Below, one piece after another: positions 35,301 through 45,303 of a stretch of DNA of 64,000 bases. Positions within the stretch are counted from its first letter, which is position 1; each line of letters starts with the position of its first letter. Source of the stretch: Micractinium sp. NFX-FRZ (Eukaryota > Chlorophyta > Trebouxiophyceae > Chlorellales > Chlorellaceae); the NCBI GenBank assembly GCA_029339195.1, contig JAPTJF010000266.1:22031-86030 (forward strand), read 5' to 3'. The translations under genes were made by a program, and so were the position numbers. The notes below the pieces were generated by a model. That model did not search any database. It worked only from the letters and a program-made list of their open reading frames with translations, and was not told the DNA's origin.

Positions 35301-38300
35301 CAGGCACAACAGGCATACATGATCAACAAAGAGACACCGCTTGGACAGCGCAGATGTGTGTGAGTGCAGGTTGCTGCGGAGCAAGCTAGTGCGGACTGCA
35401 GGCAATGCCTGGTGGCTTGTGCTTGGGCCACTGGCCGCCTTGCCTGCCCCTCGCTGACCGCCCTCCCCACCGCCTCATCTCCCAGAGGGGGCCGCTTCAG
35501 ACAGCAATCCAGTACACATGCGTGCAGCCCCCAAATAAGCATGCACCCACCCACCCACCCACCGGCATCGCTGACCGCCTCCACCACCGCCTCCTGCAGG
35601 TATGGCCACTTCACCCAGCAGCGCTGCCCCAGCAGGGCGGCAGCCACCTGCTCCGCGCCCAGCTGCTGCCCGCCCAGCTGGCTGGACAGGCCCTGCGGCA
35701 GGCAGGTCGGGCGGGGGGCGGGGGGTGGGGTGCGGGGCGGGGCAGTGCAGGGTCAGAATGCGCCAGAGTGTGGAGACGGCTGGAGTGGGTGGGAAGAGTG
35801 GGAAGCAGTGCCCTCAAACTGCCACCTTGTGCCCTCATCCGCCCACGCACCGCCACTACCGCAACACAACCCCTCACCCCACCCTGAGGCTGCATTGCGA
35901 GGGCTTCAGCCTCCTCCTCCTCGACCACAGGCACTGGCCAACTCTGCAGCCCCACCCCCAGCCCTTGCATGAGGCTCAGAAGGAAGGACCCCCGCCCAGC
36001 GCAAGCTGCAGTACGCGGGTTTCTCCCTGCTGCTTCGTAACCACAGGCACTCGCCAGCTCTGCAGCCCAGCCCCCCCACCCCCCGCATGCATCCAAGAAG
36101 GAAGGGGGGACCCCGCCCACCTTTAGCTGCAGTATGAGCGACTCCTTGCGTGACGACATGCCAAACACGTTGACCCCAATCTTGCGCAGCTCGGCTGCAG
36201 GGAGGGGAGGGGAGGGTGACGACATTGAGGGGCAGGGGGTGAGGGGGAGCGAGGGAAGGGTGGTGGCATGGCGTCACAGGGTGGGCAGGCCAGGGCAGCA
36301 GACTCTGGTTTGTGGCAGCTTCAGATACACACCTGCCCATCTTTCATTGGCCCACCAAGCCGAGGCAGCACTAAGCAACACCTCCCCAGCTAACCCGCTC
36401 CACCCCACCCCGCCCCACCTGTTGACTTGATGGTGGCGAGGGAGGGGAAGCCGGGCGGCCCGCCGCTGCCGGTCTTGGTGCCCGCCACAAACTGCGGGCC
36501 GATGATGGGGCAGGAGCAATGGAGAGGGAGCGCAGGGGGAGGGTGAGCGGTGCACGCGCACTGACCAGCTGCATGCAACGCCAGCGCCTGCCTGCCTACC
36601 TGCCCTGGCCGCCGTTCCACGAGGTGCACCACCAGAGGCTTGGCTGCGCCCCGTGCCCACTCCCGGTCCCGCCCTCTTCTAAGTACCTGAGGCACGAATC
36701 CGCGGTCCCCGCTCGGCAGCGGCGGCGGCGCGGCCTGGGACACCGCCCGCGAGTTGGAGGCGGAGACGGAGGCAAAGTGGGCGGGCAGGGTGGAGGTGCA
36801 AAACTCGGTCTCACCCGCGACACCTGCATGGGGAAGGGCGGAGCAGGGGGGCCCAGTTCAGGGTTGGGGAGGGGCAGCATGGGGTGGGCAGGCCGGGGCG
36901 GGCGGAGCTGGCGGGGTATTGGCGGGCGGGCCACTGAGGGTTGGCAGTGCAGGGCCCAACCACTTGCCCCATCTCCCTGCAACCGTCCCATGCATGCAGT
37001 TCCAAGCATAAACGCATGCTTTAAGCGCACCTGGTGCATGCGAGAAGACCAGGATGTCCCCGAGCGTGTTGCGCTGTCGCTCCTCCGGGGTGAGCACGCC
37101 GGGCGGGATGCTGCGTGCGGCAGTCAGCAGGCGCTGCTCGTCGATGAAAGGGATGAGCACCACCCCCTCCCAGTCAGCGCCTGCATGGATGGAGGGTTGG
37201 GAAGGGCGGGTGGATGAGGTGGCAGCAACAGGTGAGGTGGGCGGGGGATGAGGCGGCGTGCAGGCAATGCTCATCCGACGCAGCAGCAGCAGCACCAGCC
37301 CAGGCGCCAACTCAGCGCCGCCTCAGCACCCGCTCATGCTCGCACTTTGAGTGCACGCGGTCAACTGCCCTTCAGCTGCAAGTCGATTCAAACTCAAACA
37401 CCACCAAACAACAGACCTATACCCCACGCACGTCTGCCTTTCATGCCCACTTTGGCTAACACCATGCAGGCAGACACACAACACACCCCTGCCTTCCTCA
37501 TTTCCCCTTGCCGTCCATGCCCACTTTACCTATAGCAGAAGACAGAAGCAGCCCTGCCCCCTCTCCCCCTGCCCTCTTCCCAGTACTCACGCTTGCCGTC
37601 CATGCCCAGCTGTGGACTGACACACCAGACTGACTGTAACACACCTGACCTCCCCACCCCCCACACCCACTCACGCTTGCCCTCCATGTCCACTTGAAAG
37701 TCTGTCGGGTAGAAGTCAAAGATGGGGGAGGAGGAGTCGCACATGAGGTGCTGGTAGGGCGACGGCAGCAGCCGGTGGCTGCGGCGCATGGAACGGAACA
37801 GAAATGGCGGTTGGTGGGGGTTGAGGCGGCAGAGAGCAGCGAGGCCGCGGGCAGGCAGGGGACTTGGGAAGGCAGCAGAGGGGCAGGAACGACGCCCCAA
37901 ACCAGGGCCTCACTCACCTCCTCAAGCCAGGGCCCGCCCTCCTGAAAGTGTGCAGCTCAAGGTCAGACATGCCTGCCTCACTCCCCCACCCCTTCCCACC
38001 CTACCCCACCAACACCATCTGCTGCTGCATGGCCCCACTGCCCACAGCTGTGTAGTGCACACAACCTCAACCTCCTCCCTGCCTCCCTCCCTCCCTCAAG
38101 ACAGCGCCCCACCCCCCAGCCCCACCCCCAGCGGCACCTGCTGGATGGCTGCACCGCCAGTAGCTGCTCGTAGGGCAGGAAGGGTTGGCCCAGGGAGAAG
38201 TGGACAGAGATGGCGGGCAGGCGGGTGAGGTCTGCGGGGGGAGCAGGGCGGTACAGGGTTGGGGACGTGGACGGTGGCGACGATGACGGGGGAGCGGCAG

Positions 38301-41300
38301 GTATCTCCTCCCCTGGCTGCCAAATACATAGGAGGCAGGCGCAGGCGAGGCCGCAAGGTGCAGCGGGTATCACGCGTGCGCGGTGCAGTGCCGTGTGGCG
38401 CCAGGGGGTCCCACACACTTGTGAGAGTGCAGTCGGTTCCAGCGACCACCCCACCCGCTTACTGCCATGGGCGCGTAGCCGCATCCCACCAGACACAGTG
38501 GTCCGGGCCCCAGCACCACAGGCAACTCGACCCCAACTGCACAGAGCCGCTCACCCGAGGCCATGGGTGCGTAGTGGTATGGGTAGTACCAGTTCCAGGA
38601 GGCCACCCCCCGGTAGTAGTACTCCAGCACCCAGTGCAGCCCCTGTGTTGACAAAAGGACCGAGGAATCAGTCGCAGGGCACCGACAAAGCGGTTCGCTA
38701 CGCCTGAAACGACAGTAGCTACTCCAGGGATGCAGGCAGGCCCCCCCCCATGCATGTTCCCAAATCACTCGGCAACACGTGTGTGACGCTCCATGCATGT
38801 TCACACGACCCCCGCCCGCCACACCTGTATGTACGACTCCACCACCTGGCGGCGCCCCGCCTCGCCCGCCACGTGCAGCTTCTCACGATAGTACCGCAGC
38901 TGCCAGGGAGGAAGGAGGGCAGCAAAGCAATATGTAAAGACGAGAAGTAAGCAGGTGTTCAGCAACATGCTTCGTGCTCGTTCAAACGTGCCAGCATTAC
39001 GCCTCCGCTCCTGCTGGCGTCGGGTTGCACAGGGCAGGCGCCTGACGCGCTGTCCTCGGCTCCCATAAAAAAGACAAGATTGCATGCCCAAACATCCTAA
39101 AAGCCCCCATTTCAAACAGGTTGCGCGTCCCAACCCATCCCAACCGTATCTCGCACGACTTGCTCACCTTCCAGGCCGCCAGCCCGCTGTCCTTGTCCCC
39201 GTTGAGGAACAGGTTGCGCGCCTCCTGGCTCATCATGGTCGGCTCACTGCTGATGGCGTGCTTGGTCAGCGCCACGTCACCCTCCCCACCCTCCCCCTCC
39301 AAAAGCTCCCCCTCCACGGCGGCCAGCAGCTCCAGCTCGTGCCCCTCGGCCTGCAGCGCCAGCTTGGCCATGTCCAGCTGGCGGGGGGGGAGGGGGGTGG
39401 GGGCGAGGGAGGAAAGGGAAAAAGAGGGTTGTTGGGAGACAAGTGGACAGGTGCAACAAAGCGCCGCTTGGCCATGTCCAGCTGGCGAGGGGGGGAGGGG
39501 GGGTAGCGAGGGAGGGAGGGGAGGGTAGGAACAGGGTTGTTGGGAGACTAGTGGACAGGTGCAAAGAAGCACCACCTCGTGCCCCTATCTCTCACTTCCC
39601 TTCGCCATCACCGTCCCCAAATGCCGCCCCCCCACAACACACTATCATCGCCACACTGACTGGCCTCACCGCGAACGCGTCGTCCTCGTCTATTTCATCC
39701 TGCAGGCGCGCCTGCTCCTGAGCGCCGCGCTTGGCCGCCACCCGCGCCGAGGCCCAGGCCGGCTCGCCGCCGCCGCCCCGCCCCCGGCTGCGCTTGGCCT
39801 CAAACGACTCGGCATCCTGCAGAGCGCCAGGGAGGGAGGGGGGGAGGGACGGAGGTGGGCATATGGGCAGGTAAGGTGGACGGAGTGGAACCATGACGCG
39901 TGGGCAGACGCAAGGGTTCACAGCTCTGTCCGGGGGAGGCTCGGGGTGGGCTGCCTGCAGGCCTGCCATCCGACCACCCACCCACCCACCCGCCCGCCTG
40001 ACCCGCCCGCCTGACCCCTTGTCCTGCCCAGCGCGTGCCCGACCACACCGCACCACACGCCTGCGCACACGTGTAGCACATCTGCCTCCGCCCGCGCCCT
40101 CTCCCCCCACCCCACCCGCGCTGACCTCCCACCACCACCCCGCACCCACTTCTGCCCGCGCGGCCAGCACGTCTGCCTCCGCCGTGGCCAGGTGCCCCAT
40201 GAACGTTTCGAGGCGCGTGCGGCTCAGCTCCCCCGCGTGCGTCAGGTAGCCCCCCAGCTCCGGCAGCAGCTCCTTGTACAGCGCAAACATGGCGTCCAGG
40301 GAGCCTGTGGATAGACAACACAACAGGGGGGGAGACAAAAGGAAGGGCGTGGTTACAGACTGTGAAGAAGCCTGAAACCCGGTGTCCAGGGAGCCTGGAG
40401 ACGCACGACAACAGGGGGGAAGCAAGGTACTTTCCGTTGCATTCCCACGTGTGTGAGGGGTCCGATGACGTGGTACCACTACTTGTGCCAGGGTGTGCAG
40501 TACCTGTTGAGCTGGCGGCAGCGGAAGCTGCCAGAGGGGTGAGGCTCAACCAACCGGGAGCAAACAGCAAACGCAACCCCCCACCACTTGAACGCCCCTG
40601 GGTGGAAACGCAGCACCCAAGCGTGCGCACTACCCGCAGCACAGGGCCAGGGTCAATACTGATATAGTATAAAAGATATAATATTATAGTCAGGCCAGGC
40701 TCACCCTCGTTGATGTCCACGGTTGGCAGGGGCGGCAAAAAGTCGTTGCCCACAAGCATGCAGAAGAGCACAAAGTCGTCCACAATGCGCTCCAGGTCGT
40801 ACGCAAACGGCAGGCGGCCCGCCAGGGCGGTGCGGAACTCGGCGTCAAAGTAGTCGCGCAGCAGGCTGCGGGTCGAGAGGGAAAGAGGAGAATAAGAAGG
40901 ATTCAGGGGGTGAAATTTCAACCGGGCGGCAGGGGAGAGAGCAGGGGAAGGGGAGCCACTTGGCGTCAAAGTATTCGCAGAGCAGGCCGTGATGCAGAGG
41001 AAAGGAGGAAAACGAGCAGGTTTTGGGGCGACGCAACCAGGCAGAAGGCCGGCCTGGCGCGCGTGTGGGGACAGGGAGGAGGGCAGGGGAATGGGGCCAC
41101 CCGGCATCAAACACTTTTCTGAACAGCCTCACCCGATAAGAAGCAGCACACAGTGCTCCGGGCACAGGTCGCCAACTCCACTCCCACACGACATGTGCCC
41201 TTGATTCAAGCACGCCAGTGCACTCACCCTATCTGCAGCAGCACAAAGTGCTCCTGGCAGGGGTTGTCCAGCACCTCCCTCGCCGGCTGCCCGCGCCCGC

Positions 41301-44254
41301 CCCCCGTGAACGACACCACCTCGCGCAGCAGGCAGAAGTGGGGCTCGTGTGTGACCAGGCTGCAACACAGGGGGAGATTTGTGTGCAGGGGACATGGTTT
41401 TAGAGATGTAGAGGCAGGGCAAGCAGAAGTGGGGAGCTCGTGGGTCACCGGGCCGCTCAATGAGGGCAGGCGTTTGGGTCTTCGCAAACACAGGCACGGC
41501 CGCATACAGAGCAAAGAAAAGCAAAGAAAAAGCACGTTGCAGCACAGGTGGCCGGGGCCATTCGTGCCTGCACCCACCTGAGCATGATGAGGTCGGCGTC
41601 CAGGCCGTACAGGCAATGCCGCGTGTTGGGCGCGTACTCGGGGCGCCGCTTCTGCGGGGAGGCAGGGGAAGTGGGGTTTCAGGGTTTCAGGGTTTCAGGG
41701 TCGGTCCAAACCCACCGCAAGCAGCGGCTCCCGCAAGGAAGCAGGGCGGGGGCAAAGCAGCAGGCAGGCGGGCAGGCGCTACAGGGTGAGTGGCGTGGCT
41801 CGCGTGGTGCTGCAGGGACCCCGCTATGCCTTGTGCCTCTCCCGCTCTCTGGGCGCTGAAACACCAGCAAACTGAAACCTCCCCCTCCCCCGCCCGCACC
41901 TGCCAGCGTATGTACTCCATGATCTTGTGCTCGCCCTCGCCGGGCACGTCGTGGCCTGCAGGGGGGCGGGTGCGGGAATGGGGGCGAGTGGTGCCGGCAC
42001 GGCGGGCGGTGCAGGTGCAAGTGCAGCCAGCGCAGGGCAGAAGGCCTGCGCGGTGCGCACCCTGCACACCCCCCTCCCGCCCCCTCCCTCCCTCCCTCTC
42101 CCACCTCACCCTCCCACCCCCCCCCCCTCCGCCAGCTCACCGCTAAAGATGATGGTTGGCTTCTGCCAGGCCGGGTCCTCTGCAATCTTCTTGCGGATGA
42201 AGAAGCGGATGTGGGCGCCTAGCCGCGCCATGAAGGCTGCAGGCCGTGGCAGGGAGGGTGGTGCTCAGAGCTGGACAGAGGATTGACAAGACAGCAGATG
42301 TCGGCCCTGGCGGCAGAAGGAGCATTAAAGGGGAAGATGGGTGCAGGAAGGGCGCGCGTGCGATGTGGTGGAGGCACACAGGGGCCAGATGAACGCCGCA
42401 GCACAGCGCCAGCCAAGAGCCACGAGCAGCTGCATGCATCACAAACAATGTGACTGGTGGCGTGGGCACGGGCAAACCCAACCATGCCAAGCCAAACAGC
42501 AAGGCCGCCCATGCACATGTGCCGCACGTGATAGCAATTTGGCAGCAGCTGCTGGGGCAGCAACGTGTGCATGCACTCGAGCGTGCCGGGCGTGACGCAG
42601 TTTTTGTTGAGTGTGCATGGTCACTGCAGGCAACACAGCAGGGTGGGAAGAGAAGCCACTCACGTGTGCCGGGTGTGATGCAGTTCGAGTCGAACCGCGT
42701 CCCAGGCTCTGGCGCGGGCTCTCCGCGCTTGACCGCCGCATCTATCGCCTCCTGAGCCTCCCGCGCTGCAGGCAGGAGTGGGGTCAGGCAGGGGAAGGCG
42801 TAGCCATCAGTGTAAGCGGTGGCAGCGGCGGCAAGCGGCTACTGGAGCAAAGTGCATCAGCAGGGACAGTGGTGTTTACACACCACAGCGGTGGGTGTAC
42901 CCTTCGGCACGCTACAGCAGCAGCGTCACACTCAGCAGCCCAGCAGCGGCTCAGCTGCAGTGTGGGCGGCAAGCAAGGCGGCATGCGCGCACCCGACTTG
43001 AAGCGGCGCGACCGCTGCTGGTTCATCTTGGCGCGCGGCGCTGAGCCGTCGATGGCCATGAACAGAAGCTTCTGCTTGGGGAAAAAGGCAGGGGTGGCAC
43101 AGAGGCGCAGGGGCATGTGTAAGAGGGTGAGGACGATGAGGGCAAGCAAGCACAGGGGCAGGCAAAAGGACTGGTGACGGGCGTGAACAGCAGCTTCTGC
43201 CTTCAAGAAAAAGCGGCAGGGATACATGCGCTCCGGCACCCCGCCACCAACAAGTACGGCCGCAGCGTGGTGGTTTCACACGGTTTGCAGGGGGGCACAC
43301 CCGAGCAGCAGCAACAACCAACCCTACCGTCAACTGTGTGTACCTGCGGCTTGGCAATGTGAAACAGCACACACACGCAAGGGCAGCTGCCAACCCTACC
43401 TGCGGCTCGACACAGTGAAACGCAAGCAGCGCCAACTGACAACCCCACCTGCGGCTTGACGATGTGGAACAGCTTGTCCAGGTAAGTGAAGATCTTCATA
43501 ATCATTTCATCCTCAGTCAGCTTCACGTCTGGGTTGTTGCCGTGCGTGCAGTTGTGGATGATGCCGTTCTGTGCAGGCGAGGGGGCAGGCGGGAGGGTCA
43601 CAGGAGGGCAACGGTGTGCCGGGGAGTGGGGCAGGGATGGCCAAATGGCGGGAGAACCAGCATGGGCTGGCGGCTGGGAGATGAACGCGCAAGGGTGGCA
43701 GTGAACAACAGGGCAACAGAGCAAGAGGGGACTGTGGACGCGGGCGGCGCGGCAGCGGAAGCAGCAGCAGCGGAGTCAACTGGCATGGAGCAGCGCTTTT
43801 CCTGCCAGCAAGCAGACGATGCCTAGTGGCACACTGCTGCAGGAATGAGTGCAAAGCTGGCACAGCTGGTGCCGGCACCACCTCTTGGCTCCTCCTCACC
43901 ATGTCCAGGTACAGGTTGTCTGCAGGGCAGAGCAGGCCGGTGAGGGAGCAGGGTTTAAGCCAGTGCGGAAATCCATGTCGACCTCCTGCACGTGGGCAGG
44001 TGGCTGATGCCCTGGCACGCAAGCCGTAGAGCAGTGTGCCAGCCCTGTCGCCGCCACTGCCGCCACTGCCCGCCCGCCCCACCTATGATGGGCACCACAG
44101 TGGCGCCGCCCGGCTGGTTGATCAGCGGGTATCGCTCGCTCAGCCATCGGTAGAACTTGGGGATGCCTGCAGGCAGCAAGACGAGCGGGGCGTCGGTCGC
44201 TAGTGAGTCCCGCCAGGGGCCGGGCGTCACGGCCGGGCTGAGGCGCTTACCCAT
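29354..44254 (-). CDS. XRN1: 5'-3' exoribonuclease XRN1
   Basis: Degrades decapped 5'-monophosphate mRNA in the cytoplasm. About 36 exons, about 1,740 residues. Exon 1 is only ATGG (44254-44251). It joins exon 2 (44166-44093) to give [16 protein letters not shown], the family start. The nuclease core follows: [73 protein letters not shown] and [17 protein letters not shown], with the expected acidic metal-binding residues. The second conserved region includes [23 protein letters not shown]. The C-terminal part has [14 protein letters not shown] and [20 protein letters not shown], the SH3-like domain that marks XRN1 rather than plant XRN4/XRN2. The last exon (30961-29354) is a long Ala/Pro/Gln-rich tail ending NGKKK. 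Many introns contain copies of exon edges (separate entries). Confidence 0.93.
35880..36135 (-). repeat. Multiple tandem copies of an exon end in XRN1
   Basis: A block of about 95-110 bases with ACCACAGGCACT, CTCTGCAGCCC and GAAGGAAGG landmarks occurs twice (about 35920-36015 and 36035-36130) with a partial third before it. The real exon end (CTGCAGCTAAAG before a GTGGGC donor, near 36120-36130) has a decayed copy near 36000-36012. Confidence 0.65.
37433..37695 (-). repeat. Several copies of an XRN1 exon end
   Basis: The real exon end reads FQVDMEGK (about 37675-37700). Copies at about 37590-37616 (LGMDGK), 37507-37530 (VGMDGK) and weakly at 37433-37455 follow in the downstream intron, each with a similar CCATGCCCAC core and C-rich flank. 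Confidence 0.65.
38455..38590 (-). repeat. Copy of an XRN1 exon end
   Basis: The real exon end YHYAPMASG (about 38551-38590) has a copy reading YAPMAVSG at about 38458-38490 in the downstream intron. Confidence 0.55.
39361..39575 (-). repeat. Tandem duplication of an XRN1 exon start, unit about 108 bases
   Basis: The exon start (CAGCTGGACATGGCCAAGC, near 39361-39382) is repeated at 39464-39488. The following G-rich run and the landmark GTTGTTGGGAGAC.AGTGGACAGGTGCAA (39428-39458) are repeated at 39537-39567. Two units lie side by side. Confidence 0.8.
40287..40420 (-). repeat. Copy of an XRN1 exon start
   Basis: GTCCAGGGAGCCTGTGGATAG with the following ACAACAC.ACAGGGGGG (40292-40335) recurs as GTCCAGGGAGCCTGGAGACG with ACGACAACAGGGGGG (40382-40420). 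The first is the real acceptor and start (GSLDAMF). Confidence 0.7.
40841..41265 (-). repeat. Triplicated exon start plus a copied exon end in XRN1
   Basis: The real exon start [10 protein letters not shown] (about 40835-40865) has copies reading [10 protein letters not shown] (40960-40992) and [10 protein letters not shown] (about 41095-41128) upstream in the intron. Next to the last one, 41131-41170 copies the preceding exon end (HFVLLQIG at 41226-41265) as HCVLLLIG. An entire exon-end/intron/exon-start unit seems duplicated. Confidence 0.75.
41676..41700. repeat. Three tandem GTTTCAGG octamers
   Basis: A short perfect octamer run in an XRN1 intron. It resembles a variant of the plant/algal telomere unit (TTTAGGG) but has an inserted C. 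Confidence 0.6.
43058..43220 (-). repeat. Copy of an XRN1 exon start with its acceptor
   Basis: ATGAACAGAAGCTTCTGCTT with the following GAAAAAGGCAGGG (43058-43092) recurs as GTGAACAGCAGCTTCTGCCTT with AGAAAAAGCGGCAGGG (43183-43220). The first is the real exon start KLLFMAIDG. The copy still reads [13 protein letters not shown]. Confidence 0.75.
43341..43474 (-). repeat. Three copies of an XRN1 exon end and donor
   Basis: The real exon end LFHIVKPQ at about 43447-43474 is followed in the intron by copies reading AFHCVEPQ (43397-43424) and LFHIAKPQ (43341-43368), each followed by GTA/GTG like the true donor. Spacing about 50-56 bases. Confidence 0.8.
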
Positions 44255-45303
44255 GGTGCTTTAGAGCTGTCGGACAGCCTTCCGTCGGGTGTGTCGTTCT
44301 CCACTGTCGCGTCCGCAGCTGATCAGGCAGCTCCCCTGTTTCGCGCGCCCGCCTGCGCACTAACAACTCTCAAAGGGACGACGTCCCGTAAAATTTGTCG
44401 GCGGGTGACTGTTGCTGGGTCTTTCGCGCCCTGCCCCTGCTGTGAGTGCTGCCGCTGCCGCCGCCGCCCCGTGGCTGCCGAGCCCCCGCCCCCGCATCGA
44501 TCCCTACAGGCAAGAGCTTTGTACTCACAGCAAACCAGCCTGTACGTGTGCTAATTTCTTGCGTTGCCCCCTTCGCATGCCCTTACTCACCGACTGACCT
44601 GCAGCAGCCGCAGTGTTGGCCTGTTTGTGCCACCACCCCCTGCCCCACCGAACCGGATGACAGCCAGCCAACGGTACCAAACATCGGTCACTGCAGAGAG
44701 CTGCGTCGTACTGATTTCACAGGGTGCTGGGTTCCGAAACAGGGCTGATTCTGGGCAGCAGAAGGGGACAGGCGTGCTGCAGAGACGGGCGGCCCCGGTG
44801 GGAGCACGCTCGCCAGCGGCAGCAGCGGGAGAATGGGAGAAGGGAGCATACAGAGGCGAGGCACATATCACTGACAGTCAGTCGTGGTGGGACTAATGAG
44901 GGCAACAGAGAGCGCCAAGGCGAGAGTGGGTGGTTTCGACGGTGGGGCATATCATGGCCCCAAGGTGTCCAAACCCGGGCTCAAGGGGCAATGCTAGTGT
45001 ACTGACATTTGGTGGAGGCGAGAGCGGGACGGAAGGGTGAGTGGGGGGCGGCGGGGAGCGCGGTGCGCTCGTGTGTGTGCATGGCGGCATTCGTGCGTGC
45101 GTGCGTTCGTTCGGGGCCCGACGCGGTTTGCGAGAGGTTGGGGGTGTTGACGGGGTGGGTTGGATTCTGAGGCAGTGCTCGTTCCTGCCGCGTGTGCTGC
45201 TGCTGCATGGTCCATTCCCGCCACCCATGGGGATGGGTGGCACTAAGTGCAGTGTGGTGCCACCGGCATGCCGGTCGCAGCCAGTTCAGAAGGCAGAGGT
45301 GGC
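44255..45303. other. Intergenic region upstream of XRN1
   Basis: Contains the XRN1 promoter and leader (near 44255) and the 3' untranslated region of the 6-phosphogluconate dehydrogenase gene (near 45303). No frame here resembles a protein family. No clear TGTAA downstream of the dehydrogenase stop was found. Confidence 0.4.

Noticed and set aside
35270..35320. CACA-rich and CCCACCCACC runs (also 25825, 35545, 49075) as functional repeats
   Set aside because: Ordinary simple-sequence tracts in introns with no further structure.
29354..44254. Calling the exoribonuclease XRN2 or XRN4
   Set aside because: The C-terminal SH3-like segment ([20 protein letters not shown]) and the overall length fit XRN1.
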